Part shown: positions 50,767-60,197 of the stretch, piece after piece
Position numbering within the stretch: position 1 is the stretch's first letter
Layout of the letters: every line of letters starts with the position of its first letter
DNA from: Caprella mutica
Lineage: Eukaryota > Arthropoda > Malacostraca > Amphipoda > Caprellidae
NCBI GenBank assembly: GCA_947561585.1
Contig: CANNZV010000267.1
Location: forward strand, 124,001 to 188,000
Length of the DNA stretch: 64,000 nucleotides
Reading direction: 5' to 3'
Made by a program: the position numbers and the translations under genes
Notes under the pieces: generated by a model
The model's database searches: none
The model's input: only the letters and a program-made list of their open reading frames with translations
Told to the model about the DNA's origin: nothing

Positions 50767-50886
50767 CGGAGTAAAAAAAGAAATGAGAATAGTGAAATGA
50801 ATATTGTTGAATAAAGATGAAAAGATTATAATTCGCTGATTATCAATCTAATATCTATTGTCTAATATCTAAGGTCTTAAAAAGAA

Positions 50887-51987
50887 TTGCATTTAAAAAA
50901 ACTCATCCTCACCAATTTTAAAAATTACGAAAGTCAAACGCTTGACCTTTCGCCTCGCCTCAATTGTTTTGTCGGGCGCAATGGCATGGGCAAGACCAAT
51001 ATACTGGATGCAGTTTGGTATCTGTGTATGTGTAAAAGTCATTTCACGAACAATGACCGCCAAGTACAGCGTCATGAAGCCGATTTTTTTCGTTTGGAAG
51101 GACAATTTGAACGCGCGGGTAAAAAAGAGAAAATAGTCACCAAAATAAAAGCCCGAAAGCTTAAAGAAATAGAGCGTAATGATGTGGGCTATAAACGCTT
51201 TTCGGAACACATTGGCTTGTTGCCAGTAGTAATGGTTGCTCCCGATGACACCGATTTAGCAAGAGATGGAAGTGAAGAACGCCGCCGTTTTTTGGATAAT
51301 ACACTATCACAACTTGACCCACTTTATTTAAACGCCCTTATCGCTTACAATCGCCTACTCAAACAACGGAACGCCTTGCTTAAGAAATTCGCATCCGAAG
51401 GCGGCTGGAATGTTAGTTTATTACGCACCTATGATGAACAAATGTTAGCGCCTGCGGCAAAAATACATGAAGTACGTGCTGCGTTTATGGCAGCATTTCA
51501 ACCGATATTACAAGCGCATTATGCCGCTATTTCTGCAGAACAAGAGGAAGTCACTTGTATTTATACGTCTAAATTAGCGGAGCATTCCTTCAAAGATTTA
51601 CTAACTGAAACGACGGATAAAGACCGCATTTTGCAGCGCACGACAACAGGCGTTCATCGCGATGATTTATTGTTTAAAATCAATGGTTTCGCCCTGAAAA
51701 ATTTTGCTTCGCAAGGACAATTAAAGTCTTATGTATTGGCTCTGAAATTAGCCCAATATGAAGTGCTACGCCGTCAAAAAGACATTACGCCACTCTTATT
51801 ATTAGATGATATATTCGATAAGTTGGATAGTAATCGTGTGCAGCAACTATTGACTTTATTATTGACCAATGAGTTCGGTCAAATTTTCATTACAGATACG
51901 CACGAACAGCGGCTTTCGGAAATATTAGATGGAAAAGATTACAAGAAATTCAAAATAGAGGATGGAAAGGCAGTATTGATAGAGTAG
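50887..51987 (+). CDS. recF: DNA replication and repair protein RecF
   Basis: A 366-residue ABC-type ATPase that loads RecA onto gaps with RecO and RecR. Walker A is CFVGRNGMGKTNIL (residues 27-40), the signature region is near residue 270 (NFASQGQLKSYVLALKLAQ) and Walker B is PLLLLDDIFDKLD. The N-terminus MHLKKLILTNFKNYES fits the family start exactly, and a stop codon lies 9 bases upstream in frame. The start codon is therefore TTG at 50887. No dnaA, dnaN or gyrB is linked, unlike in many other phyla. Confidence 0.92.
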   Translation: MHLKKLILTNFKNYESQTLDLSPRLNCFVGRNGMGKTNILDAVWYLCMCKSHFTNNDRQVQRHEADFFRLEGQFERAGKKEKIVTKIKARKLKEIERNDVGYKRFSEHIGLLPVVMVAPDDTDLARDGSEERRRFLDNTLSQLDPLYLNALIAYNRLLKQRNALLKKFASEGGWNVSLLRTYDEQMLAPAAKIHEVRAAFMAAFQPILQAHYAAISAEQEEVTCIYTSKLAEHSFKDLLTETTDKDRILQRTTTGVHRDDLLFKINGFALKNFASQGQLKSYVLALKLAQYEVLRRQKDITPLLLLDDIFDKLDSNRVQQLLTLLLTNEFGQIFITDTHEQRLSEILDGKDYKKFKIEDGKAVLIE

Positions 51988-52000
51988 TAAATTTATTAGA

Positions 52001-52035
52001 GCTGACCCTGTTCTCCATTGAAAAAAAGGGTCAGC
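52001..52035. repeat. Hairpin between recF and the CDGSH gene
   Basis: GCTGACCCT pairs with AGGGTCAGC-like sequence around a 17-base loop. No T run follows, so it is only a weak terminator candidate for the convergent genes. Confidence 0.4.
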
Positions 52036-52044
52036 CCTGATGAA

Positions 52045-52284
52045 TTATAGTGCCTTATGTGCACCATCGCAAAAACCTGGATTTTTCGTATGTTTACAAG
52101 TACACATAGAAACGGTTTTCGTCTCTTCTGCTACAAAAACCTTCGGCGCGAAATCACCGCCTTTATGCTTACCATCGCAAAATGGTTGATTAGTACTCTC
52201 GCCGCAAGTACACCAAGCATAACGCTTTCCTGCCTCTAATTCTACTCTGATTGGTGAAGTACCGGCTACTTTAGGTTGACTCAT
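52045..52284 (-). CDS. Double CDGSH iron-sulfur protein
   Basis: A 79-residue protein with two CDGSH-type zinc-finger motifs: CTCGESTNQPFCDGKH (about residues 28-43) and CTCKHTKNPGFCDGAH (about 62-77). Each would bind a 2Fe-2S cluster with three Cys and one His. Small tandem-CDGSH proteins occur in many bacteria; their function is open, and redox or cluster-transfer roles are proposed. The short MSQPKVAGTSPIRVELEAGK beginning is normal. It is convergent with recF. Confidence 0.9.
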   Translation of the reverse strand: MSQPKVAGTSPIRVELEAGKRYAWCTCGESTNQPFCDGKHKGGDFAPKVFVAEETKTVSMCTCKHTKNPGFCDGAHKAL

Positions 52285-52517
52285 TATTTATCTTTTTTAG
52301 TGATTGTTTGAAAAAATGAACCGCAATGTAAGTGCATTTTCTGAAAAATGCTTGTCGTGACATCAATTTGTAAACAATCCAAATAGGGGACAAGGATTGA
52401 ATGATTAAATAAAGCTAAACGCGCTCGATTTAAAAAGCGAAGCACCCACAACCTAATGTGCTCGCCATATTGCATCTGACCTATAAAATCCGCGTTTCAT
52501 CCTATCACATCGGTCAT

Positions 52518-54074
52518 CTAATCCAGTTGCCGCGCCACGGCCTTAGCCACATTTTGCCCATCCATAGCCGCCGAAATAATACCACCAGCATAGCCAGCCC
52601 CTTCGCCACAAGGAAATAAACCCACGATTTCTTCATGCATATAGGTTTCCTTATTGCGCGGAATACGGATAGGCGAACTCGTGCGACTTTCCGTACCAAT
52701 CACATTCGCATTTTCTGTGAAATAGCCCTTCATTTGCTTTCCAAATAGCTTCACGCCCGCCTGCAAACGCCTTGCAATCGGCTTCGGCAATAAGTGATGC
52801 AAAGGCGCAGCCACCAAGCCCGGAATATAACTCGTGTCTGGCAAATCTTTTGATATTTTGCCTTTTACAAAATCCGTCAAACGCTGTGCAGGCGCACGTT
52901 GACTGCCATCTCCAAAGTTAAACATGGCCTGTTCCACTTGTTTTTGTAATTCCATAGCCGCAAAAACGCCATGTTTTTGGAAGGGAGCTAAATCCTTTTC
53001 CGTTACCTGTACAACTGTTCCCGAGTTCGCAAATGGACTATCTCGCCGCGACATGGACATGCCATTGACCACAATTTCTCCAGGAGCAGTAGAGGCAGGA
53101 ACGACCAAACCACCCGGACACATACAAAAACTAAACACACCACGACCTTCCACCTGAGTAGCTAGTCGATAGCTTGCAGCAGGCAAATTTTCTTCACGTG
53201 GCGACTGATTGTATTGCGCACTATCTACTAAAGATTGCGCGTGTTCTATGCGGACGCCAAGTGCAAAAGGCTTGGCTTCGATGTGTATTTTTTTCGAGTG
53301 TAAAAGCTCATAAATATCGCGTGCGGAGTGTCCCGTTGCTAAAACAACCGACGAAGCAAGGTGCTCGTCTTTATCATTGACAATGACGCCTTTCATTTTG
53401 CCAGCATCAATAATTAAATCGCTAACATGACTATCAAAATGAATTTCACCACCATAATTGATGATGGTTTCGCGCATGTTTTCTACGATTTTTGGCAATT
53501 TATTCGAACCAATATGTGGATGTGCATCGACTAGAATATCGCCATTTGCGCCATGTTCTACAAACAATTGCAAAGCTTTGGCAATACTACCCCGCTTATG
53601 AGAGCGGGTATATAACTTGCCATCAGAATAGGTGCCTGCACCGCCTTCACCAAAACAATAATTAGAATGCGGATTAACTTCTCCAAACTGCTGTATCGCC
53701 CGCAAATCGCGCCGCCGCGCCTGTACTTGCTTGCCTCTATCAAAAATAATGGGCTTCAAACCCAATTCAATCAACTCCAAAGCTGCAAAATAACCTGCCG
53801 GCCCTGCGCCGACAATAATGACTTCTTTTGCGGCGCTAACATCTTGAAAACAATCTAAAATAGCAGGTTCTGCTGCTCGATTTTCTTCCGAAAAAACATC
53901 TACTCGCAAACGGTAAAACGCCGTACGTCCACGCGCATCAATAGATCGCCTATCCACGTGAACATCGCTTACTTTGTCTAAAGGAATGAACGCTTTTTTC
54001 GCGGCACGTTTGCGAATAAGGTCTTCGTTGAGCAAGTCAACAGGTAAGATTTTTAATTCTATGGTCTTTTTCAT
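52518..54074 (-). CDS. FAD-dependent dehydrogenase (COG2509-type)
   Basis: A 518-residue cytosolic flavoprotein. The N-terminal 80 residues form a small ferredoxin-like or RNA-binding-like domain typical of this group (ELKILPVDLLNEDLIRKRAA). The Rossmann fold EVIIVGAGPAGYFAALELIE starts near residue 89. The group signature NYCFGEGGAGTYSDGKLYTR, VVLATGHSARDIYELL and, at the end, GLFPCGEGAGYAGGIISAAMDG follow. The family is conserved in many bacteria as an uncharacterised FAD-dependent dehydrogenase; its substrate is not known to me. It stands alone. Confidence 0.85.
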   Translation of the reverse strand: MKKTIELKILPVDLLNEDLIRKRAAKKAFIPLDKVSDVHVDRRSIDARGRTAFYRLRVDVFSEENRAAEPAILDCFQDVSAAKEVIIVGAGPAGYFAALELIELGLKPIIFDRGKQVQARRRDLRAIQQFGEVNPHSNYCFGEGGAGTYSDGKLYTRSHKRGSIAKALQLFVEHGANGDILVDAHPHIGSNKLPKIVENMRETIINYGGEIHFDSHVSDLIIDAGKMKGVIVNDKDEHLASSVVLATGHSARDIYELLHSKKIHIEAKPFALGVRIEHAQSLVDSAQYNQSPREENLPAASYRLATQVEGRGVFSFCMCPGGLVVPASTAPGEIVVNGMSMSRRDSPFANSGTVVQVTEKDLAPFQKHGVFAAMELQKQVEQAMFNFGDGSQRAPAQRLTDFVKGKISKDLPDTSYIPGLVAAPLHHLLPKPIARRLQAGVKLFGKQMKGYFTENANVIGTESRTSSPIRIPRNKETYMHEEIVGLFPCGEGAGYAGGIISAAMDGQNVAKAVARQLD

Positions 54075-54760
54075 ATGCTGACCGGTATTTAGTAAGTCTC
54101 AAAGAATAATTTCCCGATTTGGATGGTCTCTTTTGGGCTTATTTTCCTTTTAAATTCGGTCAAAGTATCAACAACTATTCCTCATTTAAAGAAAATCTAA
54201 GACCAAAATAAGCGACCCAAAGAATGTAAATTTATTCTTGCACCATTCCTGAGCGTTACTTATCCGGTAATTTTTTAATGGCTCAATGCCCATTGTGGTC
54301 AAAGAACCTTTTTAATGAACGACAAAAGTAAGAAACTCTATTCACAGAGTCTAACGTGATATTTGATTTATTAGCTACCTACCATTCCTGTACTTTTAAC
54401 CAAAAGTAAATAATTAAAATTGGTAGCTTATTTTCTACAAATTCTCTAACATGGTTTACACTATTTTATTAAGAAAAAGTTACCATTGACTAGCAAAAGA
54501 TGGTGGATAAAGGATTATTTGTACCTTTGACGAAAATTGTGAGGTCTGGCACGGAAGTGGTTATAAAAATATTATAAATACTGAAAATATTAACTATGTA
54601 TTGTGTTGTAAATCAGTATTTAAAATTAATTGTAGGTAATATCAGGGGCTACCTGATTAGTAAATAAAATAAGTAATTAGTAAACGAAATAGTGCGCAAA
54701 TCACTGCTTCCGAATAACTAGTTACCAATATAAATAAGCAACTGTAAAAAATTCTCAGAC
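54075..54760. other. Spacer with repeat modules
   Basis: A 686-base divergent spacer. Around 54225-54310 it holds TTTATTCTTGCACCATTCCTGAGCG, broken here into dispersed modules: TTGCACCATTCCTGAGCGTT, GCTCAATGCCCATTGTGG and GGTCAAAGAACC (54298-54309). The right half is AT-rich and includes the TlpA promoter candidate. No gene seen. Confidence 0.55.
54522..54529 (+). promoter_or_regulatory. Possible -7 box for the TlpA-like gene
   Basis: TACCTTTG matches TAnnTTTG about 230 bases before the start codon; no clear -33 element. Confidence 0.35.
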
Positions 54761-55897
54761 ATGAAAAGAACGATAACTTTACTCTTCACTTTGGCGATTG
54801 CTATGTTTAGTTACCAATGCGGTGACGGCTCAGGTATGGCAAGTACGAGCGGAACAATGATTAATGGTACGCTAAATGGAGCGTCAGGTATCACGGTTTT
54901 TCTCGACCAAGTAGCTATTGGAAAAGCAACGCAAGTGCTTTCTAAAACAGAAGCGGATGCCAATGGTAATTTTAGCTTTGATTTTCCAGAGAAAAAAATG
55001 GATGCGGGGGTTTATCGGGTACGCGTAGGTGCACAAAAGGCAAACATCATTTTAGATGGTACAGAAGGGGTAATCACATTAAATGGTGACCTAAATAAGT
55101 TGCCATTATATGAGTATGCGGTAGTTGGTTCTGATGCCTCAGAGTCATACCGTAAAACAATGGCAGATATGCGTTCTGGTGCGATTACTCGTAAAGATTT
55201 AGGCGCGAAATTAGAAACATTAACCCCTTTGGCAGCGATGATTATTGCTTATCAAGGCATTGGTCCTTCTGGCCCAGAATTACCAATTCATAAAGCAATA
55301 CAAGCGCGCGTAGCTAGTGCTTATCCAGCATTAGAATATGCAGCAGACTATGGCGACTATATCGCTAAAGTAGAGCAATCTTTTGCGGCACAACGTGCCA
55401 CAGAAGCGATTTCAGTAGGTCAACCTGCGCCAGATATTGCTTTGCCAAGTCCGGATGGTAAAATGTATAAATTATCTGACTTAAAAGGACAAGTCGTCTT
55501 ACTTGATTTTTGGGCATCTTGGTGTGGACCTTGTCGGCGCGAAAATCCAGCAGTAGTACAGGTATATAACCGTTTGAAAGACAAAGGCTTCACTGTATTT
55601 AGTGTTTCTTTGGATGGTATGGATAGTCGTACCATTGGACGTTATAAAGGCGACCAATCGAAAATTGACCAAGCAATGGCTAGCTCTAAAGACCGTTGGG
55701 TGAAAGCGATTGAGCAAGATGGTTTGCCTTGGGAATATCATGTGAGTGACTTGAAAAAATGGGAAGCTGCACCAGCTCGTACTTATGGTGTGCGCTCTAT
55801 CCCTAAGACCTTTTTGATTGATAAAGAAGGTAATATTGCAGCGGTTGGTTTGCGCGGTGCAGGAGCGATTGAGCAGGCGGCTATGGCGATATTGTAG
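54761..55897 (+). CDS. TlpA-like thioredoxin lipoprotein
   Basis: A 378-residue lipoprotein. The signal MKRTITLLFTLAIAMFSYQC ends in a lipobox with Cys20. Residues about 30-120 are a beta-rich DUF4369-like domain (INGTLNGASGITVFLDQVAI). From about residue 220 a TlpA/ResA-type thioredoxin begins, with VVLLDFWASWCGPCRRENP (Cys255 and Cys258, WCGPC). The C-terminus GVRSIPKTFLIDKEGNIAA contains the cis-proline. It should reduce disulfides outside the inner membrane, for example in cytochrome c maturation. An insertion near RYKGDQSKIDQAMASSKDRW lengthens the thioredoxin. Monocistronic. Confidence 0.88.
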   Translation: MKRTITLLFTLAIAMFSYQCGDGSGMASTSGTMINGTLNGASGITVFLDQVAIGKATQVLSKTEADANGNFSFDFPEKKMDAGVYRVRVGAQKANIILDGTEGVITLNGDLNKLPLYEYAVVGSDASESYRKTMADMRSGAITRKDLGAKLETLTPLAAMIIAYQGIGPSGPELPIHKAIQARVASAYPALEYAADYGDYIAKVEQSFAAQRATEAISVGQPAPDIALPSPDGKMYKLSDLKGQVVLLDFWASWCGPCRRENPAVVQVYNRLKDKGFTVFSVSLDGMDSRTIGRYKGDQSKIDQAMASSKDRWVKAIEQDGLPWEYHVSDLKKWEAAPARTYGVRSIPKTFLIDKEGNIAAVGLRGAGAIEQAAMAIL

Positions 55898-55966
55898 CCT
55901 CACAGTTTGGTGAAAAATGAATTGATTAGGATTTGGTAACTAGTTGATAATCAATTTATTATAGCG

Positions 55967-56007
55967 AAAAAGGCTAGATGATTTTTTAATCGTCTAGCCC
56001 TTTTTTA
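55967..56007 (+). terminator. Terminator after the TlpA-like gene
   Basis: AAAAAGGCTAGATGATT pairs with AATCGTCTAGCCCTTTTTT, ending in a T run, 70 bases after the stop. Confidence 0.85.
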
Positions 56008-56129
56008 TTTGACCCTTTTGGTCAAAGAGCCAAACATCCTCTCAAAATGCCCAGATAAATAGTGTCACGCACTTATTTAAGTACTCGGACACATTTATTC
56101 GTAATTCTTAATTATTTCCTTCTTAATTA

Positions 56130-56262
56130 CAGCGATTCTCGGTTTAAGTAAATGTCGAGTGGTGTTACCCGTTTTTTACGAAAGAGTAGGAAGTAAATGA
56201 ATACCAGTTCTTATTGTTAATGACTGGTAACACCACTTTTCTACTTAAACCGAGAATTGCTG
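56130..56262. mobile_element. MITE-like element, copy D
   Basis: 133 bp with the same 20-bp ends (CAGCGATTCTCGGTTTAAG and its inverse) and flanked by the perfect 9-bp direct repeat TCTTAATTA (56121-56129 and 56263-56271). The middle differs from copies B and C at several bases. Confidence 0.92.
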
Positions 56263-56287
56263 TCTTAATTATTTCCTTCTTAATTAT

Positions 56288-56406
56288 GGCTCTTTGACAA
56301 TTTTTGCAAAAAATGCAATTTTACGTCACTCGGTGACCTCCAGTCGCTTCGTGACCTCCTAAGGGTACAGGTCGCGACGTAGAATTGCAATAATTGTCAA
56401 AGAGCC
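56288..56406. repeat. Palindrome with GGCTCTTTGACA arms
   Basis: GGCTCTTTGACAATT (56288-56302) and AATTGTCAAAGAGCC (56392-56406) enclose GTGACCTCCAGTCGCTTCGTG and an inverted GTCGCGACGT part. The inner section resembles 48489-48607, and the arms belong to the dispersed GGTCAAAGARCC family. Confidence 0.7.
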
Positions 56407-56428
56407 TTAATTATTCATTACTAAACCC

Positions 56429-56436
56429 TATTTTCG
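56429..56436 (+). promoter_or_regulatory. Possible -7 box of the DUF368 gene
   Basis: TATTTTCG ends 4 bases before the start codon, implying a nearly leaderless transcript. The same box precedes the small membrane-protein gene at 24571. Confidence 0.35.
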
Positions 56437-56440
56437 CGCC

Positions 56441-57403
56441 ATGAAAGACACATTAGCAACAGCATTCAAAGGTATGGCAATGGGTATTGCTGAAGTAATC
56501 CCCGGCGTTTCGGGTGGTACGATTGCCTTTATTACAGGTATTTATGAGCGATTAATTAATGCAATAAAAGCATTTGGGCCAAGCCTTATTTCTGACTTTA
56601 AAAACGATGGTTTTGCCGGCGTTTGGAAAGCAATAGATGGATTGTTTTTAGTCAAATTAATGGTTGGAATGGTCACGGGTGTAGTCGTAGGCGTGTTTGG
56701 TGTAACTTATATTTTAGAACATTATCCGGTCTTATTATGGGCCTTCTTTTTTGGATTAATAATCGCCTCTGCCATCTACATCGGCAAGCAAGTAACAAGT
56801 TGGAAAGGCACGGAAATAGTAGCTATTATAGTCGGCGCAGTAGTGGCTTATGCGATTACCGTACTTGCGCCAGCGAGTGGAAATGAAGCCCTTTGGTTTG
56901 TGTTTTTATCGGGTGCAATTGCCATTTCTGCCTTGATATTGCCGGGTATTTCAGGCAGTTTTATCTTGCTATTGATGGGCATGTACACGTTCATAGTGGA
57001 CAAGACCGTAAAGCATTTTTTAGAAACCTTTGATATGTCTGTCTTGCCGACTTTTTTAGCCTTTGGTTTCGGAGCATTATTTGGTTTGATGACTTTCTCG
57101 CGTGTTCTTTCTTGGACGTTCAAAAACTATCATAATCCAACGATGGCATTACTCACAGGCTTTATGATTGGTTCGTTGAATAAAATTTGGCCTTGGCGCG
57201 TGCCTGTGCAAGGATTGGACGAAGAAGGTAATATGATACAATACGTAAAAGGCGTAGAATTAGATAAAATTATCGAGGAAGCAAATTTACTACCTGCCGA
57301 GTATCTTGCACAAGTAGGAGAAAACCCTAACGTTTTCTTAGCAATAGTAGTGGCAATAATTGGCTTCATTTCGGTGTTCTTAATGGAACGAATGGGGAAG
57401 TAG
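56441..57403 (+). CDS. DUF368 polyprenyl-phosphate transporter (PopT-like)
   Basis: A 320-residue inner-membrane protein with about nine hydrophobic helices. The signature GMAMGIAEVIPGVSGGTIAFITGIYE is here shortened to key positions: GxAEVIPGVSGGT near residue 18, and in the second half ALILPGISGSFILLLMGMY near residue 160, its inverted-repeat partner. DUF368 proteins have been linked to recycling of undecaprenyl phosphate across the membrane (PopT). That assignment is for the family and is not shown here. Separated by 58 bases from the next lipoprotein gene. Confidence 0.88.
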   Translation: MKDTLATAFKGMAMGIAEVIPGVSGGTIAFITGIYERLINAIKAFGPSLISDFKNDGFAGVWKAIDGLFLVKLMVGMVTGVVVGVFGVTYILEHYPVLLWAFFFGLIIASAIYIGKQVTSWKGTEIVAIIVGAVVAYAITVLAPASGNEALWFVFLSGAIAISALILPGISGSFILLLMGMYTFIVDKTVKHFLETFDMSVLPTFLAFGFGALFGLMTFSRVLSWTFKNYHNPTMALLTGFMIGSLNKIWPWRVPVQGLDEEGNMIQYVKGVELDKIIEEANLLPAEYLAQVGENPNVFLAIVVAIIGFISVFLMERMGK

Positions 57404-57461
57404 TAAAGGGCGAATTTATTCGATAAACGAAAGATAATACTCAACATTTAAACACAAAACA

Positions 57462-58496
57462 ATGACTTTTTTTAAATTAAAGCTAATGATAGTACCCATA
57501 TTGCTAGCACTATTCGTGACGACTGCTTGCGATAATACTGAAACGCCCGAAGGCGCAGACATTGAAGGTTTTGGCTTATTAGAACAACTAAATGGCGTTT
57601 GGATTGGCTCTAATCAAACCGCTTTTGGACCTTTTGAGTGGTTCGTCTTCGATTATCGTCCGATTTCGCCTTCCCATATGCATGCTATTTATGAAGGAGC
57701 GACACAGCAAAATATTATTGCCTCTTTTTTTGTTGCTGATTTTGATGGCAAACAGCAAATTATGTGTCGTAATGGTGGCTGGTTATTCGGCCAATATCGC
57801 GCCACTTATTTTGTTTTAGACCAAGCCAATGAAGGTGAAACTGAGAACAAATACCGTTTGGTAGATGCAGTTGGCGGCGAAAATAGAAGTTATATTGAGC
57901 TGACCTTTAAGCAAGATAGTATGTTGATGGATGCTTATACGAGCAATAGCGGCACACTTTCCGAACCGGTGAAACACATGGGATTTCGAGGCATTTTGGC
58001 GGATAATACGACGGCACAAACGGCAATTGACCACTTTGATTTCCCAAAAGCAGTGTCAGAAGTGGACTTAAATAGTAAATTTTCAAATGTAGAAGACCCC
58101 AATACTGCCATGTTTTTGAATGAAGCAGACGACCCTTTTCGCGAAAGCGAACATGGTTACATTAGCACTTTAGAAATTAATTTTGAGCGCGCTACTGCCA
58201 TCGAAAACGAGCCTTTATTGCTCTTTTTATCGACTGAACCAATTATAGAAGAAGGTGTTTTAAGTATAGATAACCTCAATACGAAAGTCGTACGTACCAT
58301 TGATATTGCCGCCGGAGAAGCCTTTTATAAAGGCACGTATATTCATCCGGGCGACTACTATTTGACCGCTTTTTCGGATGCCGATGGCAATCAATATCCA
58401 ACTACGGGCGATTATGTTGGGGTGAGTGAAAAAATAAGCATTGTACCAGAAAGCGAAGCAGAATTGATGCTAAGCGTGACAGTGGAAATGCAATGA
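57462..58496 (+). CDS. Unknown lipoprotein
   Basis: A 344-residue protein with a lipoprotein signal (KLKLMIVPILLALFVTTAC, Cys23). The mature part has no domain I recognise. It is rich in aromatic and acidic residues (WIGSNQTAFGPFEWFVFDYR). The C-terminal third contains YKGTYIHPGDYYLTAFSDAD, which resembles carboxypeptidase-regulatory-like beta sandwiches. It follows the DUF368 gene by 58 bases and precedes another exported protein, so an envelope role is plausible. Confidence 0.65.
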   Translation: MTFFKLKLMIVPILLALFVTTACDNTETPEGADIEGFGLLEQLNGVWIGSNQTAFGPFEWFVFDYRPISPSHMHAIYEGATQQNIIASFFVADFDGKQQIMCRNGGWLFGQYRATYFVLDQANEGETENKYRLVDAVGGENRSYIELTFKQDSMLMDAYTSNSGTLSEPVKHMGFRGILADNTTAQTAIDHFDFPKAVSEVDLNSKFSNVEDPNTAMFLNEADDPFRESEHGYISTLEINFERATAIENEPLLLFLSTEPIIEEGVLSIDNLNTKVVRTIDIAAGEAFYKGTYIHPGDYYLTAFSDADGNQYPTTGDYVGVSEKISIVPESEAELMLSVTVEMQ

Positions 58497-58498
58497 TA

Positions 58499-58577
58499 TT
58501 TACGATTTGTGAAGTACGTTTTACGACAAATGCAGGTTGAAAATGGGCGCAAATCGTACTTCGTAAATCGTAAGTTT
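58499..58577. repeat. Inverted repeat between the two exported-protein genes
   Basis: TTACGATTTGTGAAGTACG (58500-58518) pairs with CGTACTTCGTAAATCGTAA (58554-58572). It lies directly before the gene at 58599 and may act as RNA hairpin or mobile fragment. Confidence 0.6.
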
Positions 58578-58598
58578 TTAAAAAATAAAGCTATAACT

Positions 58599-60197
58599 AT
58601 GACCAGACTGTTTTTAATTTTCCAAATAATATGCTGTTTTGCAATAATCGCCAATGCACAAACAGACCGTTCTGCAAAGCTAGATTGGAGCCCAACTTAT
58701 CAAGAGCCAAATGGTTCTTATATAGCGACGGTTATTCCGGCGGGTGGCGGTGGTTTTTATGCTTTACGTAGAAAAGCAATAGGTACTTTTAATGCTCGTC
58801 CGCGGGTTTGGGTAGAGTATTATGATAGTAAAATGAAATTGAAACGTTCGGAAGAATTTGACCTGCGTTACAAGAAAAAAATGCGTGATTTTGAGGGCTT
58901 AATTATGTTGAAAAATGAGTTGTATATTCTGACTTCATTTAATAATCAAGCCAAAAATAAAAACTATTTGTTCAAGCAAAAACTAAGCAAACGACTAGTG
59001 GCCGAAAAGAAATTAGAGCTGGTAGGAGAGATAGATACGCGCAATCGTTTTCGGGAAGGCTCTTTTGATTTTAATATACCAAAAGATAGTTCTAAGTTAT
59101 TGATTTACAATCAATTACCATACAAAAGTAATACACCAGAGCAGTTTGCTTTTCGAGTGTATGATGAACAATTTAATGAACTCTGGAAGAAGAATATTGC
59201 CTTGCCTTATTCTGACGATATTTTTTCGGTAGAGGAGTATCGAGTGGACAATAAAGGCAATGTCTATTTGTTGGGCATTTTGTATCGCGACCGTGCAGCA
59301 CGTTCTAATCGAAGAAGAACACCAGGCTATGAATATATCATTTTAGCTTATACCGAAAATGGTGCTAAATCGGAAGAATATCGGGTGAATTTGCGGGAGA
59401 AGTTTATTACTGATTTGAGTTTTCGCATTGCAGATGATGGCAATTTGGTCTGTTCCGGTTTTTATTCTGAAAAAAGTAGTTTAACAATAAAAGGAACGTA
59501 CTTTTTTCGCTTAAATGCAGAAACAAAACAACGCTATAATGAAAACTTGCGCGAGTTTGATTTTGACTTTATAACCGAAGATTATTCGGATTGGGGCGCA
59601 AAACGTGCCGAACGAGCCGAAGCTCGTGGCGACAAGCGAAATGCCGCAGAATTATACCAATATTCTATAGATGATTTGATTTTGAGAAGTGATGGTGGGG
59701 TGGTATTAGTTGCAGAGCAGTTTTTTGTTGAAAAAAGCTATTATCAGGATGCCTTTAATGGTACTTCTCAGACAACTTATTACTATAATTATAATGACAT
59801 CATTGTGGTGAATATTAATCCGAAAGGAGAGATAGAATGGTCGTCGCGCATTCCGAAACGGCAAGTCACGCAAGATGATGGCGGCTACTTTTCGTCTTAT
59901 GCTAAAGCAATTGGCAATGACCGTTTGTACTTTGTGTACAACGATAATCCGCGCAATATGATAGCGCGCAAAAACAGTAATCGACGGTCTAATTTTAATG
60001 GAAAAAACTCTCTTATCGTCGTGTCAGAAGTACGTATGGATGGTTCGGTAGAAACCTATCCTATGGAGCGTAATAGAGATGCAAATATACTAACGCGCCC
60101 GAAAATTTGTAAGCAAATTGGTAAAAATACGATGGTGATTTATGGCGAAAGAGGGAATAAATATCGCTTTGGAAATTTGGAATTTAATCGACGATAA
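58599..60197 (+). CDS. Unknown exported protein
   Basis: A 532-residue exported protein. A start at ATG 58599 gives the signal MTRLFLIFQIICCFAIIANA; the frame is open 30 codons upstream, but that part lies within the inverted repeat. The mature protein is basic and rich in beta-strand pattern, with recurring W/Y-x-(D/E)-Y elements (RVWVEYYDSKMKLKR, FRVYDEQFNELWKKN, YEYIILAYTENG). This suggests a beta-propeller or similar repeat fold. I cannot name a family. It is tandem to two lipoprotein or membrane genes on the same strand. Confidence 0.65.
   Translation: MTRLFLIFQIICCFAIIANAQTDRSAKLDWSPTYQEPNGSYIATVIPAGGGGFYALRRKAIGTFNARPRVWVEYYDSKMKLKRSEEFDLRYKKKMRDFEGLIMLKNELYILTSFNNQAKNKNYLFKQKLSKRLVAEKKLELVGEIDTRNRFREGSFDFNIPKDSSKLLIYNQLPYKSNTPEQFAFRVYDEQFNELWKKNIALPYSDDIFSVEEYRVDNKGNVYLLGILYRDRAARSNRRRTPGYEYIILAYTENGAKSEEYRVNLREKFITDLSFRIADDGNLVCSGFYSEKSSLTIKGTYFFRLNAETKQRYNENLREFDFDFITEDYSDWGAKRAERAEARGDKRNAAELYQYSIDDLILRSDGGVVLVAEQFFVEKSYYQDAFNGTSQTTYYYNYNDIIVVNINPKGEIEWSSRIPKRQVTQDDGGYFSSYAKAIGNDRLYFVYNDNPRNMIARKNSNRRSNFNGKNSLIVVSEVRMDGSVETYPMERNRDANILTRPKICKQIGKNTMVIYGERGNKYRFGNLEFNRR

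Larger units (their letters stand above)
55898..56440. other. Spacer densely filled with repeats
   Basis: In order: the TlpA terminator, one GGTCAAAGAGCC (56020-56031), MITE copy D, and a GGCTCTTTGACA palindrome ending directly before the DUF368 promoter. Little of this spacer is non-repetitive. Confidence 0.65.

Noticed and set aside
50887..51987. Replication origin near recF
   Set aside because: No dnaA, dnaN or DnaA-box cluster is visible around it.
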